Below the pieces are notes generated by a model, which was not told the DNA's origin, searched no databases, and worked only from the letters and a program-made list of their open reading frames with translations. A DNA stretch of 64,000 nt from Pseudomonas sp. TH41 (GTDB lineage: Bacteria > Pseudomonadota > Gammaproteobacteria > Pseudomonadales > Pseudomonadaceae). The stretch lies in contig NZ_JAEKFH010000006.1 in NCBI RefSeq assembly GCF_016650695.1, positions 248,001 through 312,000 on the forward strand, given 5' to 3'. Made by a program: the position numbers and the translations under genes. This document shows, in pieces, positions 35,166 through 44,070 of this stretch (within the stretch, counting starts at the first letter, position 1; every line of letters starts with the position of its first letter).

Positions 35166-35930
35166 ATGAGCTTTTCATTCGAGAACAAAGTCGCGTTGAT
35201 CACGGGTGCCGGCTCTGGCATTGGTTTGGCTACTGCAAAAGCCTTCGCGCAAGCCGGGGCATCTGTTGCCCTGGTCGACATGAACGAAGAAGCTGCGCGG
35301 GTCGCAGCAGAGGCTTTGGTTGCCGCGGGCCATCAGGCGATTGGCATTCGTTGTGATGTCGCCGATGAGGACCAGGTGCAAGCCATGGTGAGCAAGACCG
35401 TCGCTGCCTTCGGTCGTCTGGACGCAGCATTCAACAATGCCGGTATCCAGAATGTACTGGCAGAAGTAGCTGACTCGACGATGGAGGATTACGACAGGGT
35501 CATGTCGGTCAATCTTCGTGGCGTGTGGAGCTGCATGAAGTTTCAATTGCAGCACATGCGTCGCCAAGGCAGCGGGACAATCGTCAACTGCTCATCTTTG
35601 GGCGGTCTCGTTGGCGGTGCCGAGCGTGCCAGCTATCACGCGGCAAAACATGGGGTGATCGGGCTGACCAAAAGCGCGGCACTTGAATATGCGACGCGCA
35701 ATATTCGTATCAATGCGGTGTGCCCCGGACTGATCTGGACCCCGATGGTTGATCAGATGGTCGCTGCCGGCCAGGGCGACGCAATGCAGGCCATGGTGAA
35801 GAGCGTACCAATGGGCCGTCATGGACTCCCTGAAGAAATCGCTGACGCGGTGCTTTGGCTAAGCAGTAATACCTCCAGCTACGTGACAGGTCAGTCCATT
35901 TCTGTGGATGGTGGATTCATCATGCGTTAA
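35166..35930 (+). CDS. Short-chain dehydrogenase/reductase
   Basis: 254-residue classical SDR with cofactor motif TGAGSGIGLA, NNAGIQN, catalytic Ser in NCSSLGG and YHAAKHG with Tyr and Lys. The Asp after strand 2 (VALVDMNEE) predicts NAD preference. The ATG at 35166 follows GAGGA. It resembles the SDR at 39005-39766 in the same segment (both have NCSSLGG and INAVCPG/VNAVCPG), so the pair may have arisen by duplication. Substrate unknown; the neighbours suggest an alcohol or quinate/sugar derivative. Confidence 0.88.
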   Translation: MSFSFENKVALITGAGSGIGLATAKAFAQAGASVALVDMNEEAARVAAEALVAAGHQAIGIRCDVADEDQVQAMVSKTVAAFGRLDAAFNNAGIQNVLAEVADSTMEDYDRVMSVNLRGVWSCMKFQLQHMRRQGSGTIVNCSSLGGLVGGAERASYHAAKHGVIGLTKSAALEYATRNIRINAVCPGLIWTPMVDQMVAAGQGDAMQAMVKSVPMGRHGLPEEIADAVLWLSSNTSSYVTGQSISVDGGFIMR

Positions 35931-36070
35931 GCAAACGCTGACAGCGGACGTGTTAGAGAAAACAGCCTCCTTCGTCCAGCCGGTGCATAAACCTCATCTT
36001 GTTCGGGCTCGGCTCTGCCGCAGTCGACGGCAAGGTCGCATCTGAATTTCAGAAAAGGAATGGAAATCTC

Positions 36071-38476
36071 ATGCCCCAATTGAACGCTTCCGCGACCGGC
36101 AAAGCATTGCTGATAGCATTGGGCGTGATCATCCTGTTAACGGGGTTGTTCATGCTCGCGGGTGGTGCTTACCTGATTACTCTCGCAGGGTCTTGGTATT
36201 TTGCACTCGCGGGCCTTGGGCTGACGATTGCGGGCCTTCTGCTTGTGCGCCTACGTTTGTTGGGTGCGATCCTTTACCTCGCGGTGTTTTTTGCCTCCAT
36301 CGCCTGGTCTCTGTGGGATGTAGGGCTGGACTTCTGGCCGCTGTTTTCTCGTCTGTTTGCTTTGGGTGTTCTTGCTTTACTGGTGCTGGTGATGATGCCA
36401 AAACTGAGCAGCAGCGAGCGTCCTGTTTCGGCCAACACTGCCTACACGGGAGCTGTGGTTGTTGCTATCGGTTTGGCGGCAACGTTCTATACCGCGTTGC
36501 AGCCGCAGCCGATCCAGGCGGCGGACAGTGCACTGGCTCATGTACCCGGAAAGGCTGTGGGAACAGTAGAGCCAGCGACAGATTGGCGCTACTTCGGTCG
36601 TACACCCTCCGGGACACGGCATGCGCTGCTGGACAAGATTACACCGCAAAACGTGGCAGGGTTGAAAGTCGCCTGGACTTACCGGACAGGAGAAATCCCC
36701 AAGGGGAGCCAAGGGCACGTGGTAACGCCGCTGCACGTTAACGGCGTGCTATACGGCTGCACCCAGTCCAGCCAGCTGTTCGCTTTGGACGCAGACACTG
36801 GAAAGGAAATTTGGCATCACGACCCGAAAGTGCAGGCGAACAATGTGTATCCCAGATGCCGTGGTGTGGGCTATTACGATGCGACATCCGAGGCCTCCGC
36901 TGCATCAACTACACCCGCTACACCAACTACTGATGCCGATGCGAATCCAGCGGCCTGCGCGCGTCGGATTATCGCCACCACCGTTGATGCCCGACTTGTC
37001 GCTGTAGATGCGCAAACCGGTAAAGCCTGCACTGATTTCGGCGAGGGTGGCAGCGTGAGTCTGCGCATTGGAATGGGCAGTAACGACCAGGATCTTTACT
37101 TTCCGACGGCGGCACCTACCGTGGTACGTGATCTGGTGGTGGTCGGCGGGCTTGTCTGGGACAACCAGAAAACCGGCGAACCGTCTGGGGTAGTTCGCGC
37201 TTTCAATGCGCGTACAGGTGCACTGGTCTGGGCCTGGGACCTCGGGAACCCGGCCATCACGCGCGAGCCGCCTGAGGGGCAGAGCTATACCGCTGGTACA
37301 CCGAATGTCTGGTCGACACCTGCTTTTGACGATGCGCTCGGTTTGATTTATTTACCCACGGGTAACGCGACGCCGGACTTTTGGGGGGGGCACCGTACCG
37401 AGGCGGATGATCGTTACTCATCTTCCATCGTTGCTTTGGATATCGGAACCGGGCGCGAGCGGTGGCGCTTTCAGACGGTGCACCACGACCTCTGGGATTA
37501 CGATGTACCTTCGCAACCAGCACTATACGACGTACCTGATGGCCACGGCGGAACGTCTCCCGCGTTGATCCAAACCACTAAGCGCGGGCAGATCTTCATG
37601 CTCGATCGGCGCGATGGCAAGCCTATCGCCCAGGTGCAAGAGCAACCGGTCCCACAGGGCGGTGTTCCTGATGACCGGACCTCGCCGACGCAGCCCTACT
37701 CGGTTGGCATGCCCTCCATCGGCACAGAACCGCTCAGTGAAAAACGCATGTGGGGGTTGACGCCGCTTGACCAACTGATCTGCCGGATCGATTTCCGCAG
37801 GGCGCGCTATGAAGGTGAGTTCACTCCGCCAAGCGAGCACCTGACGATTCAGTACCCAAGCTGGTTGGGTGGCATGAACTGGGGTTCCGTCTCCATCGCC
37901 GAGAACCTGGGCTACATGATCGTCAACGACACCCGCGTTGCGATATGGAACCGAATGATCCCGCGCGCGGCTTACGATGAGAAAAGCCTCACCGGTGGCG
38001 GGCATGAAGGCAATGCTCCACAGGTAGGTACGCCGTGGGGCATTGAGCAGGGACGCTTCCTGTCGCCGCTGGGCATCCCTTGTCAGGAGCCTCCCTACGG
38101 AACGATCAGTGCTATTGATCTGGCAACCCGCAAGGTCGCCTGGTCTATTCCACTTGGCACGACCGAGCAAACTGGCCCGCTGGGTATTACCACCCACCTG
38201 CCTATTCCCATCGGCATGCCTACTCGCGGCGGCCCGGTGACGACGTCCAGTGGACTGGTGTTTATGGCCGGTACACAGGACTTCTATATCCGGGCACTTG
38301 ATGTGCGCACCGGCAAAGAACTGTGGAAAGGACGTTTGCCGGTTGGGGCTGAGGCGACGCCGATGACCTATGTATCGCCGCGAACCGGCAGGCAGTTTCT
38401 GGTCATCAGTGCTGGCGGTAATTCTGCGACCACGCAAAAAGGTGATTACGTGATGGCGTATGCGCTGCCTGAGTAA
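36071..38476 (+). CDS. Membrane-bound PQQ-dependent dehydrogenase (glucose/quinate/shikimate family)
   Basis: 801 residues. The first 140 hold five hydrophobic segments anchoring the enzyme in the inner membrane; the rest is an eight-bladed periplasmic PQQ propeller. Family landmarks are DWRYFGRTPSG, ATPDFWGGHRTEADDRYSSS, HHDLWDYDVPSQPALYD and SGLVFMAGTQDFYIRALD. It oxidises a polyol, sugar or cyclic acid and passes electrons to ubiquinone. A Thr/Ala/Pro-rich insertion (about residues 276-296) is unusual. The ATG at 36071 has AAGGAAT upstream. No PQQ biosynthesis genes are nearby, so the cofactor would come from elsewhere in the genome. Confidence 0.92.
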   Translation: MPQLNASATGKALLIALGVIILLTGLFMLAGGAYLITLAGSWYFALAGLGLTIAGLLLVRLRLLGAILYLAVFFASIAWSLWDVGLDFWPLFSRLFALGVLALLVLVMMPKLSSSERPVSANTAYTGAVVVAIGLAATFYTALQPQPIQAADSALAHVPGKAVGTVEPATDWRYFGRTPSGTRHALLDKITPQNVAGLKVAWTYRTGEIPKGSQGHVVTPLHVNGVLYGCTQSSQLFALDADTGKEIWHHDPKVQANNVYPRCRGVGYYDATSEASAASTTPATPTTDADANPAACARRIIATTVDARLVAVDAQTGKACTDFGEGGSVSLRIGMGSNDQDLYFPTAAPTVVRDLVVVGGLVWDNQKTGEPSGVVRAFNARTGALVWAWDLGNPAITREPPEGQSYTAGTPNVWSTPAFDDALGLIYLPTGNATPDFWGGHRTEADDRYSSSIVALDIGTGRERWRFQTVHHDLWDYDVPSQPALYDVPDGHGGTSPALIQTTKRGQIFMLDRRDGKPIAQVQEQPVPQGGVPDDRTSPTQPYSVGMPSIGTEPLSEKRMWGLTPLDQLICRIDFRRARYEGEFTPPSEHLTIQYPSWLGGMNWGSVSIAENLGYMIVNDTRVAIWNRMIPRAAYDEKSLTGGGHEGNAPQVGTPWGIEQGRFLSPLGIPCQEPPYGTISAIDLATRKVAWSIPLGTTEQTGPLGITTHLPIPIGMPTRGGPVTTSSGLVFMAGTQDFYIRALDVRTGKELWKGRLPVGAEATPMTYVSPRTGRQFLVISAGGNSATTQKGDYVMAYALPE

Positions 38477-38533
38477 GCGGCAAGAACCTGGCCAAGGCAT
38501 GCCCTTGGCCCTTTATTTTTACTGAGGAGCATT

Positions 38534-38965
38534 ATGGAACTCAAACGTGCAGGCTCTCAACCCTCCATCAAAGGCCCAGAAGAGTGGTTCACCGGAGCCG
38601 TTCGCATCGATCCGCTAAATTTCCCGCCTGAGCCGGCCAGGGTGTCGGTGGCAAGTGTGACCTTCGAAGCCGGCGCTCGTACCGCGTGGCATACCCATCC
38701 GCTCGGCCAGACCTTGATCGTCACCGCAGGGTGCGGTTGGACTCAATGCGAAGGTGAGCCCATCGTAGAAATACGTGCTGGCGATGTTATCTGGTGCCCA
38801 CCAGGCCACAAACATTGGCACGGTGCATCGATGACAACGTCGATGACCCACATCGCTGTGCAAGAAGCTCTCAACGGCAAGAATGTTGAATGGCTGGAAA
38901 AAGTTACTGACGAGCAATATGAGGTTGGGCCAACCGAAACCGCCTCCCGCACGAACTGTCACTGA
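38534..38965 (+). CDS. Cytoplasmic cupin, hydroxynitrile-lyase-like
   Basis: 143-residue single cupin barrel. The sequence MELKRAGSQPSIKGPEEWFT and RTAWHTHPLGQTLIVTAGCG follows the Granulicella manganese hydroxynitrile lyase closely; predicted metal ligands are His53, His55, Gln59 and His94. Such enzymes catalyse reversible cleavage of cyanohydrins to aldehyde and cyanide, but many close relatives are uncharacterised, so the activity is a hypothesis. TGAGGAG lies upstream of the ATG. It is the unsecreted counterpart of the cupin at 33018-33509 and is followed by an SDR gene. Confidence 0.85.
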   Translation: MELKRAGSQPSIKGPEEWFTGAVRIDPLNFPPEPARVSVASVTFEAGARTAWHTHPLGQTLIVTAGCGWTQCEGEPIVEIRAGDVIWCPPGHKHWHGASMTTSMTHIAVQEALNGKNVEWLEKVTDEQYEVGPTETASRTNCH

Positions 38966-39004
38966 TTGAGCATTGCTGCAGTAACCACAAAGGACACGAT
39001 ATCC

Positions 39005-39766
39005 ATGACCAACCCGACCTATGATTTCAGTAACAAAGTAGCGCTCGTAACAGGCGCCAGCCAAGGCCTTGGCTTTGCAACCGCAAAGGCTTTTGCCGAA
39101 AGCGGCGCCTCAGTCGTTTTGTCGGACGTTAACGAGGCGTCCCTCGACATTGCTACCAAACAGCTACAGGGCGCGGGGTACAAAGCTATATCAATCGTGT
39201 GCGACGTCACGATTGAGGCCCAGGCCAAAGCGCTTGTTGAGCGCACGGTGGCAGAATTTGGTCGACTCGACATGGCCTTCAACAATGCGGGTGTCAGTGG
39301 CCCAACGGGCCCTATTACTGAAGAAACCGAAGGCCAGTTCGACAACGTGAATGACGTCAATCTTAAAGGCGTCTGGACGTGCATGAAGCACGAATTGATT
39401 CAGATGGAAAAGCAGGGTGAGGGCGCGATAGTTAACTGCTCGTCGTTGGGCGGTATCGTTGGCTTGCCAGGGCGCGCTGCCTACCACGGTACAAAGCATG
39501 GGGTGTTGGGGCTTACGAAGTGTGCCGCTCTTGACTACGCAACAAAGAACATTCGCGTCAACGCGGTCTGCCCCGGCACATTCGACACCCCGATGATTGC
39601 TGATATCAACCCTGACTCGATGCGGGAATTTATGCGAATGCAGCCAAACGGCCGGATGGGGCGCCCAGAGGAGCTGGCTGCGGCAGTTCTATGGCTCTGT
39701 AGCGCGGGTGCCAGTTTTGTTCTTGGCGCGGCGCTCTCAGTTGATGGCGGGTTTACTACACAATGA
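39005..39766 (+). CDS. Short-chain dehydrogenase/reductase
   Basis: 253-residue classical SDR with TGASQGLGFA, NNAGVSG, the catalytic Ser in NCSSLGG and YHGTKHG with Tyr and Lys. It ends in the usual SVDGGFTTQ. It lies 39 nt past the cupin gene, probably in the same transcript as the PQQ dehydrogenase and cupin. A short perfect stem (TAGATCG-TAG-CGATCTA, 39769-39785) follows the stop and may serve as a weak terminator. Substrate unknown. Confidence 0.88.
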   Translation: MTNPTYDFSNKVALVTGASQGLGFATAKAFAESGASVVLSDVNEASLDIATKQLQGAGYKAISIVCDVTIEAQAKALVERTVAEFGRLDMAFNNAGVSGPTGPITEETEGQFDNVNDVNLKGVWTCMKHELIQMEKQGEGAIVNCSSLGGIVGLPGRAAYHGTKHGVLGLTKCAALDYATKNIRVNAVCPGTFDTPMIADINPDSMREFMRMQPNGRMGRPEELAAAVLWLCSAGASFVLGAALSVDGGFTTQ

Positions 39767-39785
39767 TTTAGATCGTAGCGATCTA

Positions 39786-40380
39786 TTCACTATCTGTGTC
39801 CGGGTTGCCTTAAGCGGCGGTCAACGAAGTCGGTGCGATGCAGGAAATCGGGTACGCCTGATCCTACGGCGCCGACGATTTGCTTCAAGTCTCCGGCCCG
39901 CTTAAGCGGCAACAACTCAGCAACCTCACTGGCGCGCATTGTGGGTCGGCGCATGTGGACATCATTCGATAGGCAATATGGGGCGTGCGATGTTGAGTCG
40001 TGGCGACTGAATCAAGCTCATGATTGCAGCCGCACGCTTGCCGGTGCGTAGCGAGCCAGCAAATGAGTAATTCTAGCGCCGAAGTGCCTATGGCTGAATC
40101 TGGATATTGGTCGAGCACTAGCAGCGGCGGCGACCTCCCTTCGGAGATGCGATCTAATATCCAAATCTCTTCTGGAAGTCTGAAATGAGCGCCTCTCTAA
40201 ATTACACGTCGAACGCATCGTGATTTTTTGACGTACTGCTCGGATTCTGCCTGGCACCAGAACGCACTGGCTGTCTGCGGCTCGGTAGGGGACTACTATT
40301 CGCTTCTAGTATGAGCGGTCCCTTGAAACAGTGGTTAGGTCATCAGATCCACGCTCCTACAAATATTTCCTCTGGTTAAA
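39786..40380. other. Gene-free stretch between segments A and B
   Basis: No intact gene is supported. Short open frames on both strands lack family motifs, consistent with decayed sequence at a junction between two cassettes. Composition changes from GC-rich to distinctly AT-richer across it. Confidence 0.5.
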
Positions 40381-40430
40381 TATTGTGGACTGATTGATCC
40401 TAAATCATTACGATAGTCCTAAATCCTAGG

Positions 40431-41021
40431 ATGAGTAGCATGGCAAGACCGCGCGAATTTGATGAAAGGGAGGCGTTAATCCAAGCCATGCACGTGTTTT
40501 GGAGCAAAGGCTATGAATCTACTTCGCTTCCCGATTTGTTGAAGGCTACTGGGCTAAGCAGGAGTAGTCTTTATGACACGTTTGGTAGCAAGCGAGAGTT
40601 GTTTCTAGCCGCTTTTGAGATTTATCGCCAAGAGCGCATGCGTGTGTTGCATGGATATCTCAATAGTGAGTCGACTGCTTATACTTCGATACAAGGTTTT
40701 TTTCTGATGGTGCTTGAACATGCGCGCATGCAGGAAAGGCCATTTGGATGCATGAGTTGTAATGAAGCTGTTGAATTTGGTCCTCATGACCCAGAAGTGC
40801 AGCAATTGGTTGAAAAGGATTTCTTGGGAATTGAAGATGCCTTTACTCTGGCAATTGAGGCCGGTAAGAAGGACGGATCAATTCCGTTGAATAAGAACGC
40901 TAGGAGACTTGCTAGGTTTCTTACGGTGACACTCCAAGGTTTGCAAATGATGTCTCGCTCTAGACTTGATATGGAGCGATTGGAGGATGCAACGTCGGTC
41001 ATGCTGACCACATTGCAATAG
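40431..41021 (+). CDS. TetR/AcrR-family repressor
   Basis: 196-residue regulator (193 if it starts at the ATG at 40440, which has AGGATG upstream). The N-terminal helix-turn-helix is TSLPDLLKATGLSRSSLYDTFGSKRELF; the rest is the helical ligand domain. The type (MARPREFDEREALIQAM) is often paired with an Old Yellow Enzyme gene, as here. It probably represses itself and the next gene in response to an electrophilic compound. Base composition is clearly more AT-rich than the core chromosome. Confidence 0.9.
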   Translation: MSSMARPREFDEREALIQAMHVFWSKGYESTSLPDLLKATGLSRSSLYDTFGSKRELFLAAFEIYRQERMRVLHGYLNSESTAYTSIQGFFLMVLEHARMQERPFGCMSCNEAVEFGPHDPEVQQLVEKDFLGIEDAFTLAIEAGKKDGSIPLNKNARRLARFLTVTLQGLQMMSRSRLDMERLEDATSVMLTTLQ

Positions 41022-41024
41022 TTG

Positions 41025-41050
41025 ACCCGCCTTAGGGCGGGTTTTATTAA
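41025..41050 (+). terminator. Terminator after the TetR gene
   Basis: Stem ACCCGCC / GGCGGGT with loop TTAG, followed by TTTATTAA. It suggests the reductase gene has its own promoter. Confidence 0.8.
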
Positions 41051-41094
41051 GTCTATTCTGGACTGATCGTTCTGTAACTGGAGGAATTGGTATT

Positions 41095-42186
41095 ATGTCT
41101 GCAACCAATCTTGATCAACTGCTTGCTCCCGTTCGAGTGGGAGCTATGACATTGCAAAATCGGGCGGTTATGGCGCCGTTGACACGTAGTCGTGCGGGCG
41201 AAGGGGACTGTGCCACGGCTTTGATAGCTGAGTACTACCGTCAGCGCGCTACAGCCGGTCTCATCATCACAGAAGCCTCTCAGATTTCTGCACAGGGCAA
41301 AGGGTATCCTCGAACGCCTGGCATCTTTACCGAGAATCAAATCGCAGGTTGGAAGCTAGTCACTGATGCCGTTCATTCAGAAAACGGGCGTATTTTCTTG
41401 CAGATTTGGCATGTAGGTCGCCTGTCACACCGCGTCGTTCAGGTTGATGATCAGCTACCTGTCGCGCCCTCCGCGATTAAAGCGGAGGGTGATATCTTCA
41501 CGGTTTCGGGCCTCAAAACTCTTGAAGCTCCTCGAGCGCTGCTTCTTGAGGAAATTCCAGGTGTCGTTGACGATTTCCGCCAAGCGGCAGAGAACGCCAA
41601 ACTGGCAGGATTCGATGGCGTAGAAATCCACGCTGCTAATGGCTACTTGATTGACCAGTTCCTGCGAGATGGTAGTAATACGCGTACTGATGCTTATGGT
41701 GGTTCAGTAGAAAATCGAGCGCGCTTCCTCAAAGAGGTGGTTGAAGCCGTTATCCCTGTTTTTGGTGCCGACCGAGTAGGTGTGCGTCTCTCACCGATTT
41801 TCGATGGCTTTTCCATGAGTGATAGCAATCCAGTCGCGACGTTTGGCCACACGGCCAGCATGCTGGGGCAGTATGGACTTGCCTATCTGCATGTCATGCA
41901 ACTGGGCCAGGGGGACTTTGATTTTCTCGAACTTAAACGCCTTTTCGGTGGTACTTACATTGCCAATGGAGGCTATGACGCGGATCGCGCTGCAGCAGCG
42001 ATCGTAAGTGAAAAGGCGGACTTGGTATCGTTCGGAACGCTTTTCTTGGCCAACCCTGACTTACTTGAGAGGTTTTTGTTAAACGCACCGTTGAGTGAGG
42101 CCGACAAGGAGACGTTCTATCAAGGTGAGGAGCGCGGCTATACTGATTATCCGGTACTGCCTGGCGTTCACACTACGAGAGGGTAA
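41095..42186 (+). CDS. Old Yellow Enzyme-family alkene reductase
   Basis: 363-residue FMN enzyme of the NemA/XenB type that reduces activated C=C bonds of enals, enones, maleimides or nitro compounds with NAD(P)H. Seen: FMN-site PLTRSRAG, IWHVGRLSHR, the His-x-x-Asn pair in EIHAANGYLIDQFLRDGSN, TDAYGGSVENR and the C-terminal SFGTLFLANPDL. A good ribosome-binding site (GGAGGAA) precedes the ATG. Separated from the TetR gene by a terminator and a 9-mer shared with the TetR promoter (TGGACTGAT, 40386 and 41059). Confidence 0.93.
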   Translation: MSATNLDQLLAPVRVGAMTLQNRAVMAPLTRSRAGEGDCATALIAEYYRQRATAGLIITEASQISAQGKGYPRTPGIFTENQIAGWKLVTDAVHSENGRIFLQIWHVGRLSHRVVQVDDQLPVAPSAIKAEGDIFTVSGLKTLEAPRALLLEEIPGVVDDFRQAAENAKLAGFDGVEIHAANGYLIDQFLRDGSNTRTDAYGGSVENRARFLKEVVEAVIPVFGADRVGVRLSPIFDGFSMSDSNPVATFGHTASMLGQYGLAYLHVMQLGQGDFDFLELKRLFGGTYIANGGYDADRAAAAIVSEKADLVSFGTLFLANPDLLERFLLNAPLSEADKETFYQGEERGYTDYPVLPGVHTTRG

Positions 42187-42195
42187 AAGAAGTGT

Positions 42196-42216
42196 TGGCG
42201 CAGTGTCACTGCGCCA
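42196..42216 (+). terminator. Hairpin after the alkene reductase gene
   Basis: TGGCGCAGTG-T-CACTGCGCCA is a perfect 10-bp inverted repeat just past the stop, followed by TTTCC. Probable terminator with a weak tail. Confidence 0.55.
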
Positions 42217-42496
42217 TTTCCAAAGCAATTGGGGGGGCACTCGGAAAAACATTTAAATCTTTCCTTTCCCGTAGGGGGCGGTACTCAATGTGCTCTCGAT
42301 CATGTGGGTATTAGCTCCCCCCCCCGATGAACTCGCAGCGATTTCAACGCCTGCAGTCGGGGGGGAGATGTTGTAATAGATGGTTTTAGTCGTGTGATGA
42401 TTGAGTTGGAACGAATTAATGATATTTTCTAATGACCACTTAAGCGATTTCAGCCAAGGTCGAGATGGTACTTATATCCATTATTCATCAAAAATT

Positions 42497-43072
42497 TTAC
42501 CACTCCCAGGCGTCACTACCCGCTGATTTTTCGTTGAGCAAATTACTCCAGATTTTCTCCAAAACACCGAAAAATATATCGAGTTCTTCGTCAGCGATCC
42601 CATTTACCGACCTGGCAAACAACGCTTTGAGAGCGGGTGTCATTTCATCACGGAGACTGCGACCTTTTTCTGTAAGGTGGATGCAGAATCTGCGACGATC
42701 TTTTGGGTCTCGGACTCGGGTAACTAGGCCGTTTTTTTCCATGTTGTCCATTGCAGGAACCGCTGTGTTTGGGTGAATACCTACGCGTTTGCTGAGCTCT
42801 TGCTGGCTCAAACCGTCATGTTCAGACAGTATACGAAGGTAATACCAATGCCCCATCGTTACCTCCCGACCAAGAAGAAGGTATTGACCTCGGGATTCGT
42901 ACAATCGATGAGTGTCCTTCAAGCGCCAGGCAATGCTGCGACCCTTGTCATCATAAACTCGGGGGTCTACGGATATTTCTGCCTGTGGTTGCTCGTCGTG
43001 ACTTGCGACAATGGAGCCTGTGTCAAGTTGGGGCGTCTCGACTTGCTCACTGGTTTGGCTATTGGGTTTCAT
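42497..43072 (-). CDS. MarR-family transcriptional regulator
   Basis: 191-residue regulator with a 60-residue hydrophilic N-terminal extension before the winged helix. The DNA-binding region reads LSQQELSKRVGIHPNTAVPAMDNMEKNGLVTRVRDPKDRRRF. It is convergent with the alkene reductase. Upstream on its own strand is a 1-kb gap leading to the dioxygenase gene at 44071, which could be its target. A palindromic TCGTACGA (43130-43137) lies about 60 nt before its start and may be an autoregulatory site. Confidence 0.9.
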   Translation of the reverse strand: MKPNSQTSEQVETPQLDTGSIVASHDEQPQAEISVDPRVYDDKGRSIAWRLKDTHRLYESRGQYLLLGREVTMGHWYYLRILSEHDGLSQQELSKRVGIHPNTAVPAMDNMEKNGLVTRVRDPKDRRRFCIHLTEKGRSLRDEMTPALKALFARSVNGIADEELDIFFGVLEKIWSNLLNEKSAGSDAWEW

Positions 43073-43859
43073 TCAAATGCTTCTCAGATGGGTAGGTATG
43101 CGGATGCCGCCAATCACAATAGAACCATCTCGTACGATTGCTGTGCAAGTTTTTTCGCGATTGCAGAATTCGGTGGGATTGATGTTTCACTTTGCACTGA
43201 GGCTTGCGCCGGGCTGGGGGGCATACCTTTGCTCGACGGCGCAGTGCGGGAGATCGTCGAGTTTAATCGTTAGCAAGGTCTCAGTCCCGAACAGCTTTCG
43301 CACCAACCGCGGTCTCGGCACCTCCCTGGATTAGCTCGTGTTTTCCGCGGATATCCGGGCAAGCGCTGAACTATAGAATTCAGCATTATCTGGCACCGAT
43401 GCATCGAGTACGACAGTGCGTCGCCGGTGAGCCTGGTGATGCTTTTTCAACGGTCATTTTCATCATGAAGCCTGAGCGCATCCCCAAAATTTTAGGTTGT
43501 CGAGTGCCGAATGGCAGTCCTCCAGGCAATTCAGCGCATTTGCTGAGTTCGGTGCCCCTCACTCATCCAGCCCCTGAAGAAACCCCCTTCAGCGAATGCG
43601 ACTGACTTTCGACTGAGACCCCCTCCCGCTGTGGCAAAGAATAGCCTGTGAGCTATCCGAATTAGCCGCGCGACGTCTCTGCTGCTTTCATGAAAACCTG
43701 CCACCTTCTTCAAGCAAAGGAAGGCTCTCCGTTGAGACGTGGTCGTCCGAATTGCGTGTTCGTGGCGATATTTTATAGATGAGCGGCTCCCACGTTTTCC
43801 CCGAAACGGCCTCCAGCCAAGCGGGTCAGCAATCCGAACATTTTTCGCCAAAAGCGCCC
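43073..43859. other. Gene-free stretch upstream of the dioxygenase gene
   Basis: About 0.8 kb without a convincing gene. A few open frames of 60-110 codons exist on both strands, but none shows a ribosome-binding site together with family motifs. One minus-strand frame around 43090-43290 looks protein-like but is interrupted by stops and could be a decayed remnant. Confidence 0.45.
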
Positions 43860-43904
43860 TTGACAATTTTAGAACGTAATCGGATTATACGATCACGTAC
43901 GAAT
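43860..43904 (+). promoter_or_regulatory. Promoter and operator-like dyad of the dioxygenase gene
   Basis: TTGACA (43860-43865), 17 nt and GATTAT (or 19 nt and TTATAC) form a plausible sigma-70 promoter. The -10 region is overlapped by the dyad ATTATACGATCACGTACGAA (43884-43904), which closely matches a perfect dyad at 59238-59261 before the BKACE gene. Repression by a shared regulator is likely. Confidence 0.6.
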
Positions 43905-44070
43905 ATTGTGAGGTTTTGGGTCGAGAGGTGTTTTGGGCAAGTGTTTTCGTTCAGGTGAACTCTGGCTGTGTGGTGGGCGGTGGCGATGCCTTTAGTGGGC
44001 GGCAGGACAGCCGCAGTGGCACGACACACTGACTCGCTTAAGGCGTTACCAAACTGGTAGGAATTGAAAA

